Below, piece by piece: positions 25,251 through 36,139 of a DNA stretch of 64,000 nt. The DNA is from Microcaldota archaeon (GTDB lineage: Archaea; Micrarchaeota; Micrarchaeia; Micrarchaeales; Micrarchaeaceae). A program made the translations under genes and the position numbers. How positions within the stretch are numbered: the stretch's first letter is position 1; every line of letters starts with the position of its first letter. The notes under the pieces are model-generated. The model was given only the letters and a program-made list of their open reading frames with translations, made no database searches and had not been told where the DNA came from. The stretch is taken from the NCBI GenBank assembly GCA_021799475.1, contig JAJZAJ010000001.1, forward strand, positions 1 through 64,000, read 5' to 3'.

Positions 25251-28076
25251 ATGATCAACTATAAGGAAATAGAGCAGAAATGGCAAAAGGCCTGGCAAGA
25301 CGCAAAGGCGTATGAGCCCGAGGTAAGCGACAAAGAATCTCTTATGGTCTTTGCAGCGGAGCCGTATCTGGATATGCCTCAGCACGTTGGACATCTGAGA
25401 ACGTACGGCACTGCGGATGTTTACGCTAGATACATGCGGATGAAAGGCATGAACGTCCTGTACCCTATGTGTTTCCATGCTACCGGCACTCCGGTGCTTG
25501 CGATAGCAAAAAGGTTGCAGAACAATGACGAGTCTCTTATCAAGAGACTGAAGGCATTCCATGTCTCTGATAAAGATATAGAGAAGATGAAGGACCCTTC
25601 ATACATAGCAGAGTACTTCAGGAACGAGATGAAGTCTAGCATGCAGGCGGCAGGTTACGGTATAGACTGGAGGCGTGAGTTCGTGTCAATTGATCCGATA
25701 TTCATGAAGATGGTGGAGTGGCAGTTCCTGAGATTGAAAGACAAAGGATATCTAAAACAGGGCAGGCATCCGGTGGGCTGGTGCACGAAGGACAATAGCG
25801 CAGTCGGCCAGCATGATACAAGGCACGATGTGCAGCCGGAGCTTGAGGCGCTTGTCGCCGTAAAGTTCAAGGACGCTTATTCCGATATATATTTCGCGTG
25901 CGCTACCTACCGACCGGAAACGGTATATGGCGTCACAAACATATTCGTTGGTGAAAATGTCGAGTATGTCGTAGCCAGCGTAAACGGAGTAATGATGTAT
26001 CTGTCGAAGGACGCTGCAACAGCTATGAGCTATCAGGCAAGCATAAAGATAGAAAGGGATATTTCAGTTAAAGACCTTCTTTCAAAGAGGGCGATAAATC
26101 CGGTAACGAAAGAGGAAGTGCCGATATTCCCGGGGTATTTCGTGAAATCCGATGTAGGTACAGGTATAGTCATGTCCGTACCTTCGCATGCTCCTTTCGA
26201 CTACATAGCGCTTCAGAGGCTAAGCACCTCTGGAGTGAAGGTGCCGATGCCGCCATACAAGAAACTCATATCTGTAGAAGGAGACAGTAGTGATGAGATT
26301 CCTGCCCTTGCATACCTGAACGCGTTGAAAGCAGGCATAAACTCCGCAGATGACATAATTGAATCGGCAACAAAACAGATATATAACGATGAGTCGAGAC
26401 GCGGAGTCATGCTTGTGGGGAAATACCAGGGAAGGAAGGAGACTGAGGCAAGAGAGGGGATAAAAAAAGATTTGTTATCTGGCGGAGATGCTTTTGAGGT
26501 ATATCAGATAGCAAATGAGGAGCCTGTGTTCTGCAGATGCGGTACAAGGATAGTTGTCAAGATTGTCGAGGACCAGTGGTTCATCAATTATGGGGACAAG
26601 GACTGGAAGAACGGCGTGCACACGGCGCTATCCAAGATTTCAATATACCCGCGGAAGCTCACGCAGGCTTATGTGAATACGGTGGACTGGCTCGACATGC
26701 GCGCCGCAGAGAGGGCGCAGGGGCTTGGCACAAAATTCCCGTTCAACCAGAGCCATGTCATAGAATCGTTGTCAGATTCGACTATATACATGAGCTTCTT
26801 CACTTATGTTAATGTGCTCAAGTCGGCATCAGTATCTCCAGAGCAGCTCAAACCGGAATTTTTTGATTACGTGATAAATTCCATAGGCAGCGCCGATGCA
26901 GTATCAAGCACGACCGGCATCGACATAATGGTAATAAAGGGATGCAAGGAGTCTTTTGATTATTGGTATCGCAGAACGTCGAGCCATTCAGGGCCTGACC
27001 TCGTCAATAACCATCTTACAATGTATCTGTTCAACCATGTTGCATTATTCCCGGAAAAGTTATGGCCGAAACAGATAGTGACAAACGGCTTCATAAATTA
27101 TGAGGGGGAGAAGATGAGCAAGAGCATAGGATCGGTGGTGCCGCTGTCAGACGGAGTTGCAAAGTTCGGGGCAGACCCGCTGCGTCTTGCTGAAATAACA
27201 GCAGCGGAGATAGATACCGATACGGAATTCTCACTTGAATCGGTTAACGGCGTCATCTCCAGGAATGAATTCCTGTACAACGCGCTGCTTGACATAGACT
27301 CGCTCAAAGGCACGGAGCTGGAGCCCATAGATTACTGGCTCTACAGCAGGATGAACAGGAAGATAGAGGAAGCGACGGAGCATATGGACAGGCTGGAGCT
27401 GAAGAGCGCGTATATTGAGGCGTATTTCAATTCGATAGTAGAGCTGAAGTATTATTTGGAGAGAGGCGGACACAATCAGATGGCCATGCGCGATTATCTT
27501 GAATCGGTAACGCTTATGATAGCGCCGATTATGCCGCATCTTGCGGAGGAATTTTGGCATGCTTTGGGAAAGAGCACGCTGGCTGCAAAGGAAAGGTGGC
27601 CGACCGCAGACAGAAGCATGATAAATGAGAAGATAGAGCATATCTACGCTATGATAGATACTGTGGTTTCGGACATCGCGCAGACGATAGAGCTCACTTC
27701 TAAGATTGATGCAAACAAGGGAAAGAGCCCGAAATCCATAAAGATCATCATCGCAGACGACTGGAAGAGGAGCGCTTACAATGCGTTATCTAAGACGCAT
27801 AAGATAGATGAGGCGATGCGCGACCCTTCGGTATCAGGCGTAAACAAGGAGGTGCTGGGAAAGTTCCTGTCGCAGTTCATGAAGAGGATCAATTCTCTTT
27901 CTCCCCTTCCGGAAATCAAGAACGACGAGGTGTTTATCGGATTTGCAGGCTCAAGGGCTTTCCTGTCAAAAAGATTTGGAGTACCCACAGAGATCGAGCT
28001 TGAAGGGACTTCGAAGTCGCCAAGAGCGTCCAGGGCGCTCCCGGACAGGCCTTCTCTAGAGATAATATGGGGTTAA
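25251..28076 (+). CDS. leuS: leucyl-tRNA synthetase
   Basis: This class I enzyme charges tRNA-Leu. The HIGH motif reads HVGH (residues 45-48) and the KMSKS motif is intact (621-625). The 941-residue length and the C-terminal region fit the archaeal LeuRS type, with the editing domain inserted in the catalytic core. ATG 25251 (MINYKEIEQKW) is chosen over TTG 25230 as it matches where the family begins. Confidence 0.97.
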   Translation: MINYKEIEQKWQKAWQDAKAYEPEVSDKESLMVFAAEPYLDMPQHVGHLRTYGTADVYARYMRMKGMNVLYPMCFHATGTPVLAIAKRLQNNDESLIKRLKAFHVSDKDIEKMKDPSYIAEYFRNEMKSSMQAAGYGIDWRREFVSIDPIFMKMVEWQFLRLKDKGYLKQGRHPVGWCTKDNSAVGQHDTRHDVQPELEALVAVKFKDAYSDIYFACATYRPETVYGVTNIFVGENVEYVVASVNGVMMYLSKDAATAMSYQASIKIERDISVKDLLSKRAINPVTKEEVPIFPGYFVKSDVGTGIVMSVPSHAPFDYIALQRLSTSGVKVPMPPYKKLISVEGDSSDEIPALAYLNALKAGINSADDIIESATKQIYNDESRRGVMLVGKYQGRKETEAREGIKKDLLSGGDAFEVYQIANEEPVFCRCGTRIVVKIVEDQWFINYGDKDWKNGVHTALSKISIYPRKLTQAYVNTVDWLDMRAAERAQGLGTKFPFNQSHVIESLSDSTIYMSFFTYVNVLKSASVSPEQLKPEFFDYVINSIGSADAVSSTTGIDIMVIKGCKESFDYWYRRTSSHSGPDLVNNHLTMYLFNHVALFPEKLWPKQIVTNGFINYEGEKMSKSIGSVVPLSDGVAKFGADPLRLAEITAAEIDTDTEFSLESVNGVISRNEFLYNALLDIDSLKGTELEPIDYWLYSRMNRKIEEATEHMDRLELKSAYIEAYFNSIVELKYYLERGGHNQMAMRDYLESVTLMIAPIMPHLAEEFWHALGKSTLAAKERWPTADRSMINEKIEHIYAMIDTVVSDIAQTIELTSKIDANKGKSPKSIKIIIADDWKRSAYNALSKTHKIDEAMRDPSVSGVNKEVLGKFLSQFMKRINSLSPLPEIKNDEVFIGFAGSRAFLSKRFGVPTEIELEGTSKSPRASRALPDRPSLEIIWG

Positions 28077-28123
28077 TCCTTATCAGTATTGAAATAGGAA
28101 AATAGGAGGAATGTGGTTTTTGA

Positions 28124-28774
28124 ATGGGGCTTATGAACAAATACGGTCTGTTCGTATTTGACTGGGACGGAACGCTGAGCAGCGTCAAGCTGCTGAGGAA
28201 AATAAACGAAAGGATAAACCCGTTCTGGCAGTACAAGAAAAACACGCAGGGCAGGCTCGTTAATAAGAGAGATATGGATTTCAGCAAGCTCACGGAGAAA
28301 GTTAGGAGAAGCATGAGAAGGAAGAGCGCTGAGAACATGTTTTTCGCACCGTTTCTTGATTTCTCCATTTACCTTATCAGGCCAAAACTTCACAACGACG
28401 CGATAGAGGTGCTCAAAGAGTTGAAAAAGAACGGCAAAGGAGTAGTGCTGCTTACCAACGGAGCATCGTGGAGGATTGTCAAAGAGCTGAAGCTTCTTAA
28501 AGTATACGACTATTTTGACCTTATCATAAGCGCGCAGGACCTGAAGATACTGAAACCAAACCCGTTGGGGCTGAACATTGCAATATCGCTTATGAAATAC
28601 GATAAGCGCAGGGCGATATACATAGGCGACATGGTCGATGATGTGCTTATGGCCAAATATGCGAATGTAAAATCATGCGCCGTTTCGTGCGGTTTCGACA
28701 ACTACAGGAAGCTCAGGAGCATAAAGCCGGATTATCTTTTCAGGAGCATAGAAGACCTAAAAAAATCCCTCTGA
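28124..28774 (+). CDS. HAD-family hydrolase
   Basis: The 216-residue protein shows HAD motif I FDWDGT, motif II VLLTNGAS, a later Lys before PNPLG (motif III) and motif IV GDMVDDVLMA. It is probably a small-molecule phosphatase of the phosphoglycolate phosphatase type. The specific substrate is not evident. It lies 47 bases after leuS. The start may be ATG 28124 or ATG 28133. Confidence 0.85.
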   Translation: MGLMNKYGLFVFDWDGTLSSVKLLRKINERINPFWQYKKNTQGRLVNKRDMDFSKLTEKVRRSMRRKSAENMFFAPFLDFSIYLIRPKLHNDAIEVLKELKKNGKGVVLLTNGASWRIVKELKLLKVYDYFDLIISAQDLKILKPNPLGLNIAISLMKYDKRRAIYIGDMVDDVLMAKYANVKSCAVSCGFDNYRKLRSIKPDYLFRSIEDLKKSL

Positions 28775-28883
28775 TTATAGCTGTCTCTCCGATACACAGC
28801 AAGGTATTTAAATCTCAAAAACAGATTAACTACAAGGCTCGGTTTAGTCTGTTTTATCGACGGCAAATCACAGGAGGGTGTTG

Positions 28884-30794
28884 ATGGGAGATAGTGATTA
28901 CAGCGCAAAGGATATAGTCGTGCTTTCGGGCACGCAGGGAGTCAGAAAAAGGCCCGCTATGTATATAGGAAGCACAGGCAGCACCGGCTTCCTGCATCTG
29001 CTATATGAAGTGCTCGACAATGCGATAGACGAAGCGATCGCAGGATACTGCGATACGGTCACGATCAAGCTCATAAGAGAGGACGGAATAGACGTCTGCG
29101 AGCTATCCGACAATGGGAGGGGGATACCAGTAGACCCTATACAGAAAATAGGGAAGCCTGCGCTCGAGGTCATAATGACATCGCTCCACTCGGGAGGAAA
29201 ATTCGAGAACAAGGCCTATAAGGTTTCTGGGGGCTTGCATGGAGTTGGTCTAACTGTAGTGAATTCCCTCTCAGAATATACGGAAGTGGTGGTGAAGAGG
29301 GACGGGAAAGTGTACAGGATGCGCTTCAGCAGAGGAGCGGTTAGTTCGCCGCTTGAAGTAATAGGAGATACGAGTGAAAATGGAACCTCAATAAAGTTCA
29401 AGCCCGATACGGAGATATTCTCTGTAAGAAATTTCGACACCGTGATGCTGACAGAGAGGCTCAGGGACCTTTCATACCTTAACCCGGGCGTCAGGATAAC
29501 GCTAATCGATGCAAGAGAAGAGCCAGGAAAGACCTATGAGTATTATTCTAAGAACGGCATGCAGGATTTCCTTAATTACATGAAGAGGGACAAGCAGGAG
29601 CTCAGCAAACAGATTATCATTTCGAAACAGGTGGATGGCCTTAAGCTTGACCTTGCAATGCAGTACGTAAACAGTTACAGCGAGGAATTGCTTTCTTTTG
29701 TAAATAAGATAAAGACAAGCGAAGGCGGGATGCATGTTACAGGATTCCACGGTGCGCTTACGAGAGCAATAAGCAACTATGTGCAGAAGAATCCGAAAAA
29801 ACTGGGGAAGCATTCTGCAGCATTGGAGGGGGAGGACACAAGAGAGGGGCTTGTTGCTATAATATCTGTGCTTATGCAGAACCCTGAGTTCGAAGGACAG
29901 ACAAAACAGAAGCTGGGCAATGTGGCCGTGAAGGCGTTTGTCGAAAACGTAGTCTATCATGAGGTTTCTAGATACATGGAGGAGAACCCGCAGGATGCTG
30001 TGGCGATACTCGATAAGGTATATACTGCGGCAGAAGCAAGGGAGTCCGCAAGGAAAGCGAGGGAGCTTGCACGGAGGAAGAGCATGTTTGACGGGCCGGT
30101 CCTCCCGGGGAAACTGGCTGACTGCACAGAAAGCGATCCCGAGAAAGCAGAGATATTCATAGTAGAGGGCGAGAGCGCCGCAGGGAGCAGCAAGCAGGCA
30201 AGAGACAGGTTCTTCCAGGCGATCCTGCCTCTTAGGGGCAAGATATTGAACATAGAGAAAGCTACCGAGGACAAGATATTCAGCAACGCGACGCTGCATA
30301 CCATGGTTACCGCATTCGGCGCCGGGATAAAGGATAACATGAACCCCGAGGAAGTGCGATACAAGAAGATAATAATACTCACCGATGCGGATGTGGACGG
30401 CAGCCACATAAGGACTTTGCTGCTGACGTTCTTCTACAGGTACATGAGGCAGCTGGTTGAGAGAGGCTATGTCTATATAGGACAGCCCCCGCTCTTCAAG
30501 ATAAGTAGGGGAAGGGAGACGAAGTATGCATACTCCGACCAGCAGCTCGAAACCATAATGAAAGGATATGACGGCAAAGCGACAGTGCAAAGATACAAGG
30601 GGCTTGGAGAAATGAACCCTGAACAGCTCTGGGAAACCACGATGGACCCAAAGGTCAGGGTGTTGAGGAAGATAAAGATCGGAGATGCAGAACTTGCAAA
30701 CACGATGTTCACGATATTGATGGGACTTGATGTGGAGCAGAGGCGCCATTTCATAGAGGAGCACAGCAGTGAAGTGAATTTCCTTGATGTGTGA
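28884..30794 (+). CDS. gyrB: DNA gyrase subunit B
   Basis: This is the ATPase subunit of bacterial-type gyrase, which introduces negative supercoils. The GHKL fold is seen in EVLDNAIDEA and GRGIPVD. The TOPRIM domain has VEGESAAGSSKQ and DADVDGSHI. The length of 636 residues equals the short GyrB form without large insertions. ATG 28884 follows a GGAGGGTG ribosome site. A TATA box (TATTTAAATC) lies near 28804. It is followed by a GNAT gene and gyrA. Confidence 0.97.
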   Translation: MGDSDYSAKDIVVLSGTQGVRKRPAMYIGSTGSTGFLHLLYEVLDNAIDEAIAGYCDTVTIKLIREDGIDVCELSDNGRGIPVDPIQKIGKPALEVIMTSLHSGGKFENKAYKVSGGLHGVGLTVVNSLSEYTEVVVKRDGKVYRMRFSRGAVSSPLEVIGDTSENGTSIKFKPDTEIFSVRNFDTVMLTERLRDLSYLNPGVRITLIDAREEPGKTYEYYSKNGMQDFLNYMKRDKQELSKQIIISKQVDGLKLDLAMQYVNSYSEELLSFVNKIKTSEGGMHVTGFHGALTRAISNYVQKNPKKLGKHSAALEGEDTREGLVAIISVLMQNPEFEGQTKQKLGNVAVKAFVENVVYHEVSRYMEENPQDAVAILDKVYTAAEARESARKARELARRKSMFDGPVLPGKLADCTESDPEKAEIFIVEGESAAGSSKQARDRFFQAILPLRGKILNIEKATEDKIFSNATLHTMVTAFGAGIKDNMNPEEVRYKKIIILTDADVDGSHIRTLLLTFFYRYMRQLVERGYVYIGQPPLFKISRGRETKYAYSDQQLETIMKGYDGKATVQRYKGLGEMNPEQLWETTMDPKVRVLRKIKIGDAELANTMFTILMGLDVEQRRHFIEEHSSEVNFLDV

Positions 30795-30799
30795 TTACT

Positions 30800-31339
30800 A
30801 TGGTTTCAAAAAAGGCAAAGTTTATGATTAGAAAGATGAAAATTGACGATCTGCTTAGCGAGGTTAGGCAGGTACGCTCCTTCTACAGCGAGCGTAAACA
30901 TAATCCTGATTTTGGTTATAGTTTCGCAAAGAAAAAACCAAGCGAATGGGATCTTTTGCAAAACTTGCAATGGCGCAACAAAGGGCTTGAGAATGGGGAT
31001 ATGATAGGTTCGGTGGCAGAAGCCGATGGCAAATTCATAGGTCAATGCTCGCTATTTTGCCTTTGGCCAAAGTCAGAGATGGATCACGTCGGGGAGCTAG
31101 ACATAGCTGTCAATGAGGAGTATAGGAGAATGGGCGTTGGCGCTGCACTGCTTAAAGATGTACTGAAGCGGAACAAGGGCAGGTTCAAAGTGATACAGAC
31201 GTACGTTTTCACGAATAATGAAGGATCCATAAAGCTGATGAAGAAATTCGGATTCAGAACTGTTGGGATAGTGCCAAAAATGACAAGAAGAAACGGTAGA
31301 TACTTTGATGATTACGTTATGTACCTCGATTTGAGTTGA
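30800..31339 (+). CDS. GNAT-family N-acetyltransferase between gyrB and gyrA
   Basis: The 179-residue protein has the GNAT acetyl-CoA motif (NEEYRRMGVGAALL) and a typical C-terminal FTNNEGSIKLMKKFGF with EVGI-like ending. It acetylates a protein or small molecule. ATG 30800 follows GTGAT with a four-base spacer, and the GTGAT itself overlaps the gyrB stop. It is co-transcribed with both gyrase genes, with gyrA only six bases downstream. Confidence 0.88.
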   Translation: MVSKKAKFMIRKMKIDDLLSEVRQVRSFYSERKHNPDFGYSFAKKKPSEWDLLQNLQWRNKGLENGDMIGSVAEADGKFIGQCSLFCLWPKSEMDHVGELDIAVNEEYRRMGVGAALLKDVLKRNKGRFKVIQTYVFTNNEGSIKLMKKFGFRTVGIVPKMTRRNGRYFDDYVMYLDLS

Positions 31340-31345
31340 TAAAAC

Positions 31346-33850
31346 ATGGCAGAGATTATTGATTCGCTGATTGAGAAAGAGATGCAGAACAGCTACATCG
31401 ACTATGCGATGAGCGTAATCATAGGCAGGGCGCTGCCCGACGCAAGGGACGGGCTCAAGCCAGCACAGAGGAGGATACTCTGGGCGATGTACGGTCTAAG
31501 CAACTTCCATGACCAGCCTACGAAGAAGAGCGCCAGAATTGTCGGAGAGGTCTTGGGAAAATACCACCCACACGGAGACATCGCGGCATACGAAACGCTA
31601 GTTAGGATGGCTCAGGACTTTTCATTAAACCATACCTTGGTGCAAGGTCAGGGGAATTTCGGAAGCGTCGATGGAGACGCCGCAGCAAGCGCACGATATA
31701 CCGAGGTGAGATTGAACAGGCTTGCAGAAGAAATGCTGCAGGATCTTGACAAGAAGGCAGTGCCATTTGTCCCGAATTTCGACAATACCGAAACGGAACC
31801 GCTGATACTTCCGGCAAAGGTACCTAACCTTCTGCTCAATGGAGCAGCGGGCATTGCAGTCGGAGTAGCTACCAATATACTTCCGCATAATCTTAGGGAG
31901 GTGTGCGATGCGGTAACTGCTTATGTCGACAACAAGGAGATAACACCGCAGGAGCTGCTCCAATACATCAAAGGTCCGGACCTGCCTACAGGAGGCATCA
32001 TATTCCATACGGGCAACCTAACATCATCATACCTAGGCGGCAGGGGAAGCTGCATAATCAGGGGAAAGACGGTGATAGAGGAGAACAAGGGCAAGAGCAG
32101 CATCATCATTACAGAGATACCATACATGGTGAACAAGGCCAGCATGGTGGAGAAGATCGCGGAGCTGGTAAGGGACAAGAGGATATCGGGGATAACGAAC
32201 CTCAGGGACGAGAGCGGAAAAGAGGGGATACGTATAGTGATAGACCTCAGGAAGGACGTGACTCCAGAAGCTATACTCAACACGCTCTACAAGCATACGC
32301 AACTGCAAGTATCGACGCCGATAATGAATATCGCAGTGGTCGGCAACAGCCTTATCACGTTCAACATAAAACAGTTCATCAAGACATTCGTCGATCACAG
32401 GGTAGAGGTGATAAAGAACAGGACGAAATATGACCTCGGTGTAGCAACGGACAGGCTGCACATAGTGCAGGGGCTGCTCACAGCAATACACGATATCGAC
32501 AGCGCGGTTGCGATAATCAGGAAGGCTTCCGATAGCAAGGAAGCCAAGGCAGCGCTCATCGCAGGATTTTCGCTGAGCGAGAAGCAAGCAAGCGCGATAC
32601 TCGACATGAAGCTGGCGAAGCTCACAAGCCTCGAGAGCAGTGCGCTTGAAACTGAAGGCAAGGAACTCGGTGAGAGCATCAAGTATTACAGCGACATCCT
32701 TGGCAGCGAGCAGAAGATATACCAGATAATCAAAGATGAGACGAAGGATATACGGGACAAGTACGGAAGGGACAGAAGGACTGTCATCGACTACTCCACA
32801 AAAGTAGAGGAGATAGAGAACGAGGATCTCATACAGGACGAGGATGTTACAGTCATACTGACCAACAACAACTATATGAAGAGGCTGCCGACGAAGCTCT
32901 ACAAGGCGCAGGGACGCGGAGGGAAGGGCGTCATTGCGATACAGCTGAGGGAGAACGACTATGTGCGCCAGATAGTCTCATGCATGTCGAAGGACTATCT
33001 GCTTGCCTTGACGAGCAAAGGAAGGGCGTACTGGCTGAAAGCGTACCAGGTTCCTGAAGAAGGTAAGTACAGCCTCGGAAAAGCTGCTGTCAACCTTATA
33101 AGTCTTGCGGAAGGGGAAAAGGTAGAGATGCTCATCAACACAAGGAGCTTCGAGAATAAGTTCCTGACCTTCATAACAGCTAAAGGGAAGATAAAGAGGC
33201 TCAGGGCGGAGAAGTTTGCAAAGCCGAGATCCTCCGGCATAATCGCGATGCCGCTGCTCGACGATGACTCGATTGCTGACGTATGCATATCAGATGGAAG
33301 TTCAAACTTGTTCATAGCGACGAAACTCGGCAAGGCTCTGCGCTTTGAAGAGAAAGACCTTAGGCCTATGAGCAGGATATCCCATGGTGTTAGAGGCATA
33401 AGGCTATCGCAGAACGACGAGGTCGTCAACGTGCTATCGGCGAAAGAGAGCGATATGGTGGCCACGATAACAGAGAACGGCTCTGGCAAGATAACAGAAC
33501 TCAGCAGATACAGGCTGCAGCATAGGGGAGGCAAGGGAGTCATTAACCTGAGAGTCAGGGACAAAACAGGAGGAGTAGTAAAATCCCTTAAGGTAAACCA
33601 TAATGATTATATCCTGATAGTAAATTCGGCCGGGCTCTCTATCCAGTTCCCGGTTACTGAGATAAGGGTGACAGGGAGGGGTGCATCTGGAGTCAGGCTG
33701 ATGAAAGTGGAGAAAGGAGCAGTAGTCGTAGATGCGCAGATAATAAGCAGGGAGGAAGCAGTATCTGTGCCGAAAGGCACCCTAACGCAGGACCCGAGCA
33801 TAGACCCTGACAATGGACAGGTCGAGATGGGAGAGACTGGCGCCGCATGA
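31346..33850 (+). CDS. gyrA: DNA gyrase subunit A
   Basis: This is the DNA-cleaving subunit, with catalytic Tyr118 in [10 protein letters not shown]. The C-terminal beta-pinwheel has a GyrA-box-like QHRGGKG and a second GRGGKG, which supports true gyrase rather than topoisomerase IV activity. The protein is 834 residues long. The gene ends the gyrB-GNAT-gyrA operon. Archaeal gyrases are considered bacterial acquisitions that are now native in several lineages. Confidence 0.97.
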   Translation: MAEIIDSLIEKEMQNSYIDYAMSVIIGRALPDARDGLKPAQRRILWAMYGLSNFHDQPTKKSARIVGEVLGKYHPHGDIAAYETLVRMAQDFSLNHTLVQGQGNFGSVDGDAAASARYTEVRLNRLAEEMLQDLDKKAVPFVPNFDNTETEPLILPAKVPNLLLNGAAGIAVGVATNILPHNLREVCDAVTAYVDNKEITPQELLQYIKGPDLPTGGIIFHTGNLTSSYLGGRGSCIIRGKTVIEENKGKSSIIITEIPYMVNKASMVEKIAELVRDKRISGITNLRDESGKEGIRIVIDLRKDVTPEAILNTLYKHTQLQVSTPIMNIAVVGNSLITFNIKQFIKTFVDHRVEVIKNRTKYDLGVATDRLHIVQGLLTAIHDIDSAVAIIRKASDSKEAKAALIAGFSLSEKQASAILDMKLAKLTSLESSALETEGKELGESIKYYSDILGSEQKIYQIIKDETKDIRDKYGRDRRTVIDYSTKVEEIENEDLIQDEDVTVILTNNNYMKRLPTKLYKAQGRGGKGVIAIQLRENDYVRQIVSCMSKDYLLALTSKGRAYWLKAYQVPEEGKYSLGKAAVNLISLAEGEKVEMLINTRSFENKFLTFITAKGKIKRLRAEKFAKPRSSGIIAMPLLDDDSIADVCISDGSSNLFIATKLGKALRFEEKDLRPMSRISHGVRGIRLSQNDEVVNVLSAKESDMVATITENGSGKITELSRYRLQHRGGKGVINLRVRDKTGGVVKSLKVNHNDYILIVNSAGLSIQFPVTEIRVTGRGASGVRLMKVEKGAVVVDAQIISREEAVSVPKGTLTQDPSIDPDNGQVEMGETGAA

Positions 33851-33910
33851 ATATTTTGTAAATGAAACCGCAGAGCGGCATTAAAGCCTTTCTCTGCTTA
33901 ATCAGTATGG

Positions 33911-34432
33911 GTGGATGGGTTGCTTGCAGTCCTAGCTGTCGGAAACAATGCTTACGAGAGCAATAAAGACTTATGCATGGCGGCGCGTGCATTCGGTGCA
34001 TCCAGCGTTACTATAGCCGGAAGGAGAAACAGCAGGCTTATCAGAGAGTGCAAAGCTATCAGCAGCAAGTGGGGAGGGAATTTTGAAGTCGATTTCACGA
34101 AAGATTGGAAAAGATTCGTAGCAAAGAAAAAGACCTATAAGGTCGTCTACCTGACAAGGTTCGGTGTCCCTATAAACAGGGAGATACACAACCTAAAGAC
34201 ATACAAGAATATACTGCTCATAGTCACACTGTCGGAATCGATAAAGGATGTACTGAAGATATCAGACTTCAATGTGAGCATAACTGCGCAGCCGCACAGC
34301 TCCTCTGCTGCAGTCGCCATCTTCCTTCATTCTTTTTACGAGGGCAGGGAGCTGGCCATGCATTTCGAGAACGCGAAGTACAGGGTAGTGCCATCAGAAG
34401 GAGAAATCCACATTGAAAAGCTGAAAGGATAA
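33911..34432 (+). CDS. tRNA (cytidine-56) 2'-O-methyltransferase, Trm56 family
   Basis: This SPOUT-fold protein resembles archaeal aTrm56: RAFGASSVTIAG near the start and a C-terminal NVSITAQPHSSSAAVAIFL with FENAKYRVVPSEG. It would methylate the ribose of C56 in the T loop. The N-terminal LRLGHR motif of the family reads AVGNN, which is atypical. The start is GTG 33911 or TTG 33920, the latter behind GGTGG. Confidence 0.75.
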   Translation: MDGLLAVLAVGNNAYESNKDLCMAARAFGASSVTIAGRRNSRLIRECKAISSKWGGNFEVDFTKDWKRFVAKKKTYKVVYLTRFGVPINREIHNLKTYKNILLIVTLSESIKDVLKISDFNVSITAQPHSSSAAVAIFLHSFYEGRELAMHFENAKYRVVPSEGEIHIEKLKG

Positions 34433-34451
34433 TACATCCATATTCATAACT

Positions 34452-34490
34452 GCTGTGTGAAAACACAGCCAACTAAAGCTTTATAAATAT
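34452..34490 (+). promoter_or_regulatory. psmA operon promoter preceded by perfect hairpin
   Basis: A perfect 7-bp hairpin with a GAAA tetraloop (GCTGTGT-GAAA-ACACAGC, 34452-34469) lies just after the Trm56 gene. Ten bases later stands a TATA box (CTTTATAAATA, 34479-34489). The predicted start near 34512 leaves a leader of about 105 nt that contains a second hairpin (ATTGGC/GCCCAAT near 34552-34571). Confidence 0.55.
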
Positions 34491-34616
34491 GCATAAAGCA
34501 ATATAGCATAATTAGAGATAGCAAGAGGACAGGATTGCTCATTATATCTTTATTGGCGTGTTTAGCCCAATAAAAGACAGTTTATGTGAAGATTAAACAT
34601 TCGTATTGGTGAAATT

Positions 34617-35318
34617 ATGTATCCAAGCACCGGACAACAGGCTTATGACAGGGGAGTGATGTTCAGCCCTGACGGCAGGCTATACCAGGTAGACTATGCA
34701 AGAGAGGCCGTAAGAAGGGGAGCTACATCCATAGGGATAGTAGCGCTCGATTCTGTGGTGCTTCTTGCACACAAGAACTTGAATGAACAGCTCGCTATAC
34801 CAAACACAGTTCAAAAAATATTCAAAATCGACGCGAGCATAGGAGTGACATACAGCGGAATGGTGTCCGACGCGTTGCATCTTGTAGATGTAATGAGAAG
34901 CAGGACTCAGTCGCACAGGATGATTTATGACGAAACCGAGTCCGTAGAGTCAATAACCAGGGAAGTCGCATCAGAACTGCAGCTTGCGACACAGTACGGG
35001 GGAGTCAGGCCTTACGGTGTTTCTGTGCTAATCGGAGGTTATGACAAAGGCCCAAAACTCTACGAGATAGATGCAGGAGGCCCTTTCCTTGGGTATAAGG
35101 CAGATGCGATAGGCGCGGGAAAGAAGATAGCTGAAGAGATACTTGTAAGGGATTACAAAGACGGCATGGACTTGGAAGACGCGATAGCGCTCGGCCTTGC
35201 ATGCCTTAAGAAGGTCAGTGAAAAAAAGCTTGTTGAGGACAACCTTGATATTTCAACCATCACGAAGGATGAAGGATTCAGGATGTTCCAGAGCGATGAG
35301 ATAGCGAAACATCTCTGA
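34617..35318 (+). CDS. psmA: proteasome subunit alpha
   Basis: The 233-residue protein has the alpha-type N-terminal extension ([19 protein letters not shown]) that gates the 20S core, and the Ntn fold without the catalytic Thr of beta subunits. A ribosome site GGTGA lies four bases before ATG. It opens the classic archaeal cluster psmA-SBDS-rrp4-rrp41-rrp42-eL43. No beta subunit is seen in the window. Confidence 0.97.
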   Translation: MYPSTGQQAYDRGVMFSPDGRLYQVDYAREAVRRGATSIGIVALDSVVLLAHKNLNEQLAIPNTVQKIFKIDASIGVTYSGMVSDALHLVDVMRSRTQSHRMIYDETESVESITREVASELQLATQYGGVRPYGVSVLIGGYDKGPKLYEIDAGGPFLGYKADAIGAGKKIAEEILVRDYKDGMDLEDAIALGLACLKKVSEKKLVEDNLDISTITKDEGFRMFQSDEIAKHL

Positions 35319-35353
35319 ATTCCGCTTCTTCTCAACAGCCCTTGCGTGATTCA

Positions 35354-36037
35354 ATGTCGAAAACAGTAACAGCAAAATACCGCCATGATGGACAGGATTT
35401 CGAGATATTGGTAGATTCTGAAATGGCATATGAGTATATAAACGGGAAAAGGAGCGACGTGCTGAGCGTGCTGATGGCGGAAGAGATATTCAAGGATGCC
35501 AACAGGGGAGAGCAGCAGAGCGAAGAGAAGCTGAAGAAATCATTCGGCACAACCGACATAGCGAAGATCGCTGATGTAATACTGAAGAAGGGGGACGTCC
35601 CTATCACGACAGAACAGCGGAATAAGATGATGGAGGACAAAAGGAAGCAGATAATAGAGGTTATAGCAAGGAACAGCATAGACCCGAGGACGAATGCGCC
35701 GAATCCTCCGCTGAGGATCGAGAATGCGATGAAGGAAGCGAAGGTATCGATAGACCCGTTCAAGAATGTAACGGAGCAGGTCGATGTGATAGTAAAGAAG
35801 CTCAGCGTCGTCCTGCCTTTGAAATTCACAACGGCAAAAATAGACGTTGTGCTTCCGGCCGATTGCGCGAACAGATGCTACGGTATGCTCAAGCAGTACG
35901 GGCTCAAGAAGGAGAATTGGATGGACAACGGCAGCTTGCATGCAGAGCTGGAATTTCCCGCGGGACTGCAGTCTGAATTCTTCGACAAGATAAACAAGGC
36001 AACGCAGGGCAGGGTTACGATAAAGATAATGACATGA
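35354..36037 (+). CDS. ribosome maturation factor SBDS/Sdo1
   Basis: The 227-residue protein matches the three-domain SBDS family. The N-terminal FYSH domain contains [14 protein letters not shown], the helical middle [14 protein letters not shown], and the C-terminal ferredoxin-like domain [15 protein letters not shown]. It helps release anti-association factors from the large subunit. ATG 35354 is preferred over TTG 35342. The position after psmA is conserved in archaea. Confidence 0.96.
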   Translation: MSKTVTAKYRHDGQDFEILVDSEMAYEYINGKRSDVLSVLMAEEIFKDANRGEQQSEEKLKKSFGTTDIAKIADVILKKGDVPITTEQRNKMMEDKRKQIIEVIARNSIDPRTNAPNPPLRIENAMKEAKVSIDPFKNVTEQVDVIVKKLSVVLPLKFTTAKIDVVLPADCANRCYGMLKQYGLKKENWMDNGSLHAELEFPAGLQSEFFDKINKATQGRVTIKIMT

Positions 36038-36139
36038 AAGCGGAAAGATGGATTATATTAAAAAATTTGGAATTTTAATTCTGAATTATTAGATCATAGA
36101 TCATAATTAGATCATTAGAACAAGAGGCAAGGAGATAAC

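Noticed and set aside
29502-30764. 420-residue open frame opposite gyrB
   Set aside because: It lies wholly antisense to a clear gyrB gene and has no family features; its composition (many His, Tyr, Leu) is typical of a shadow frame.
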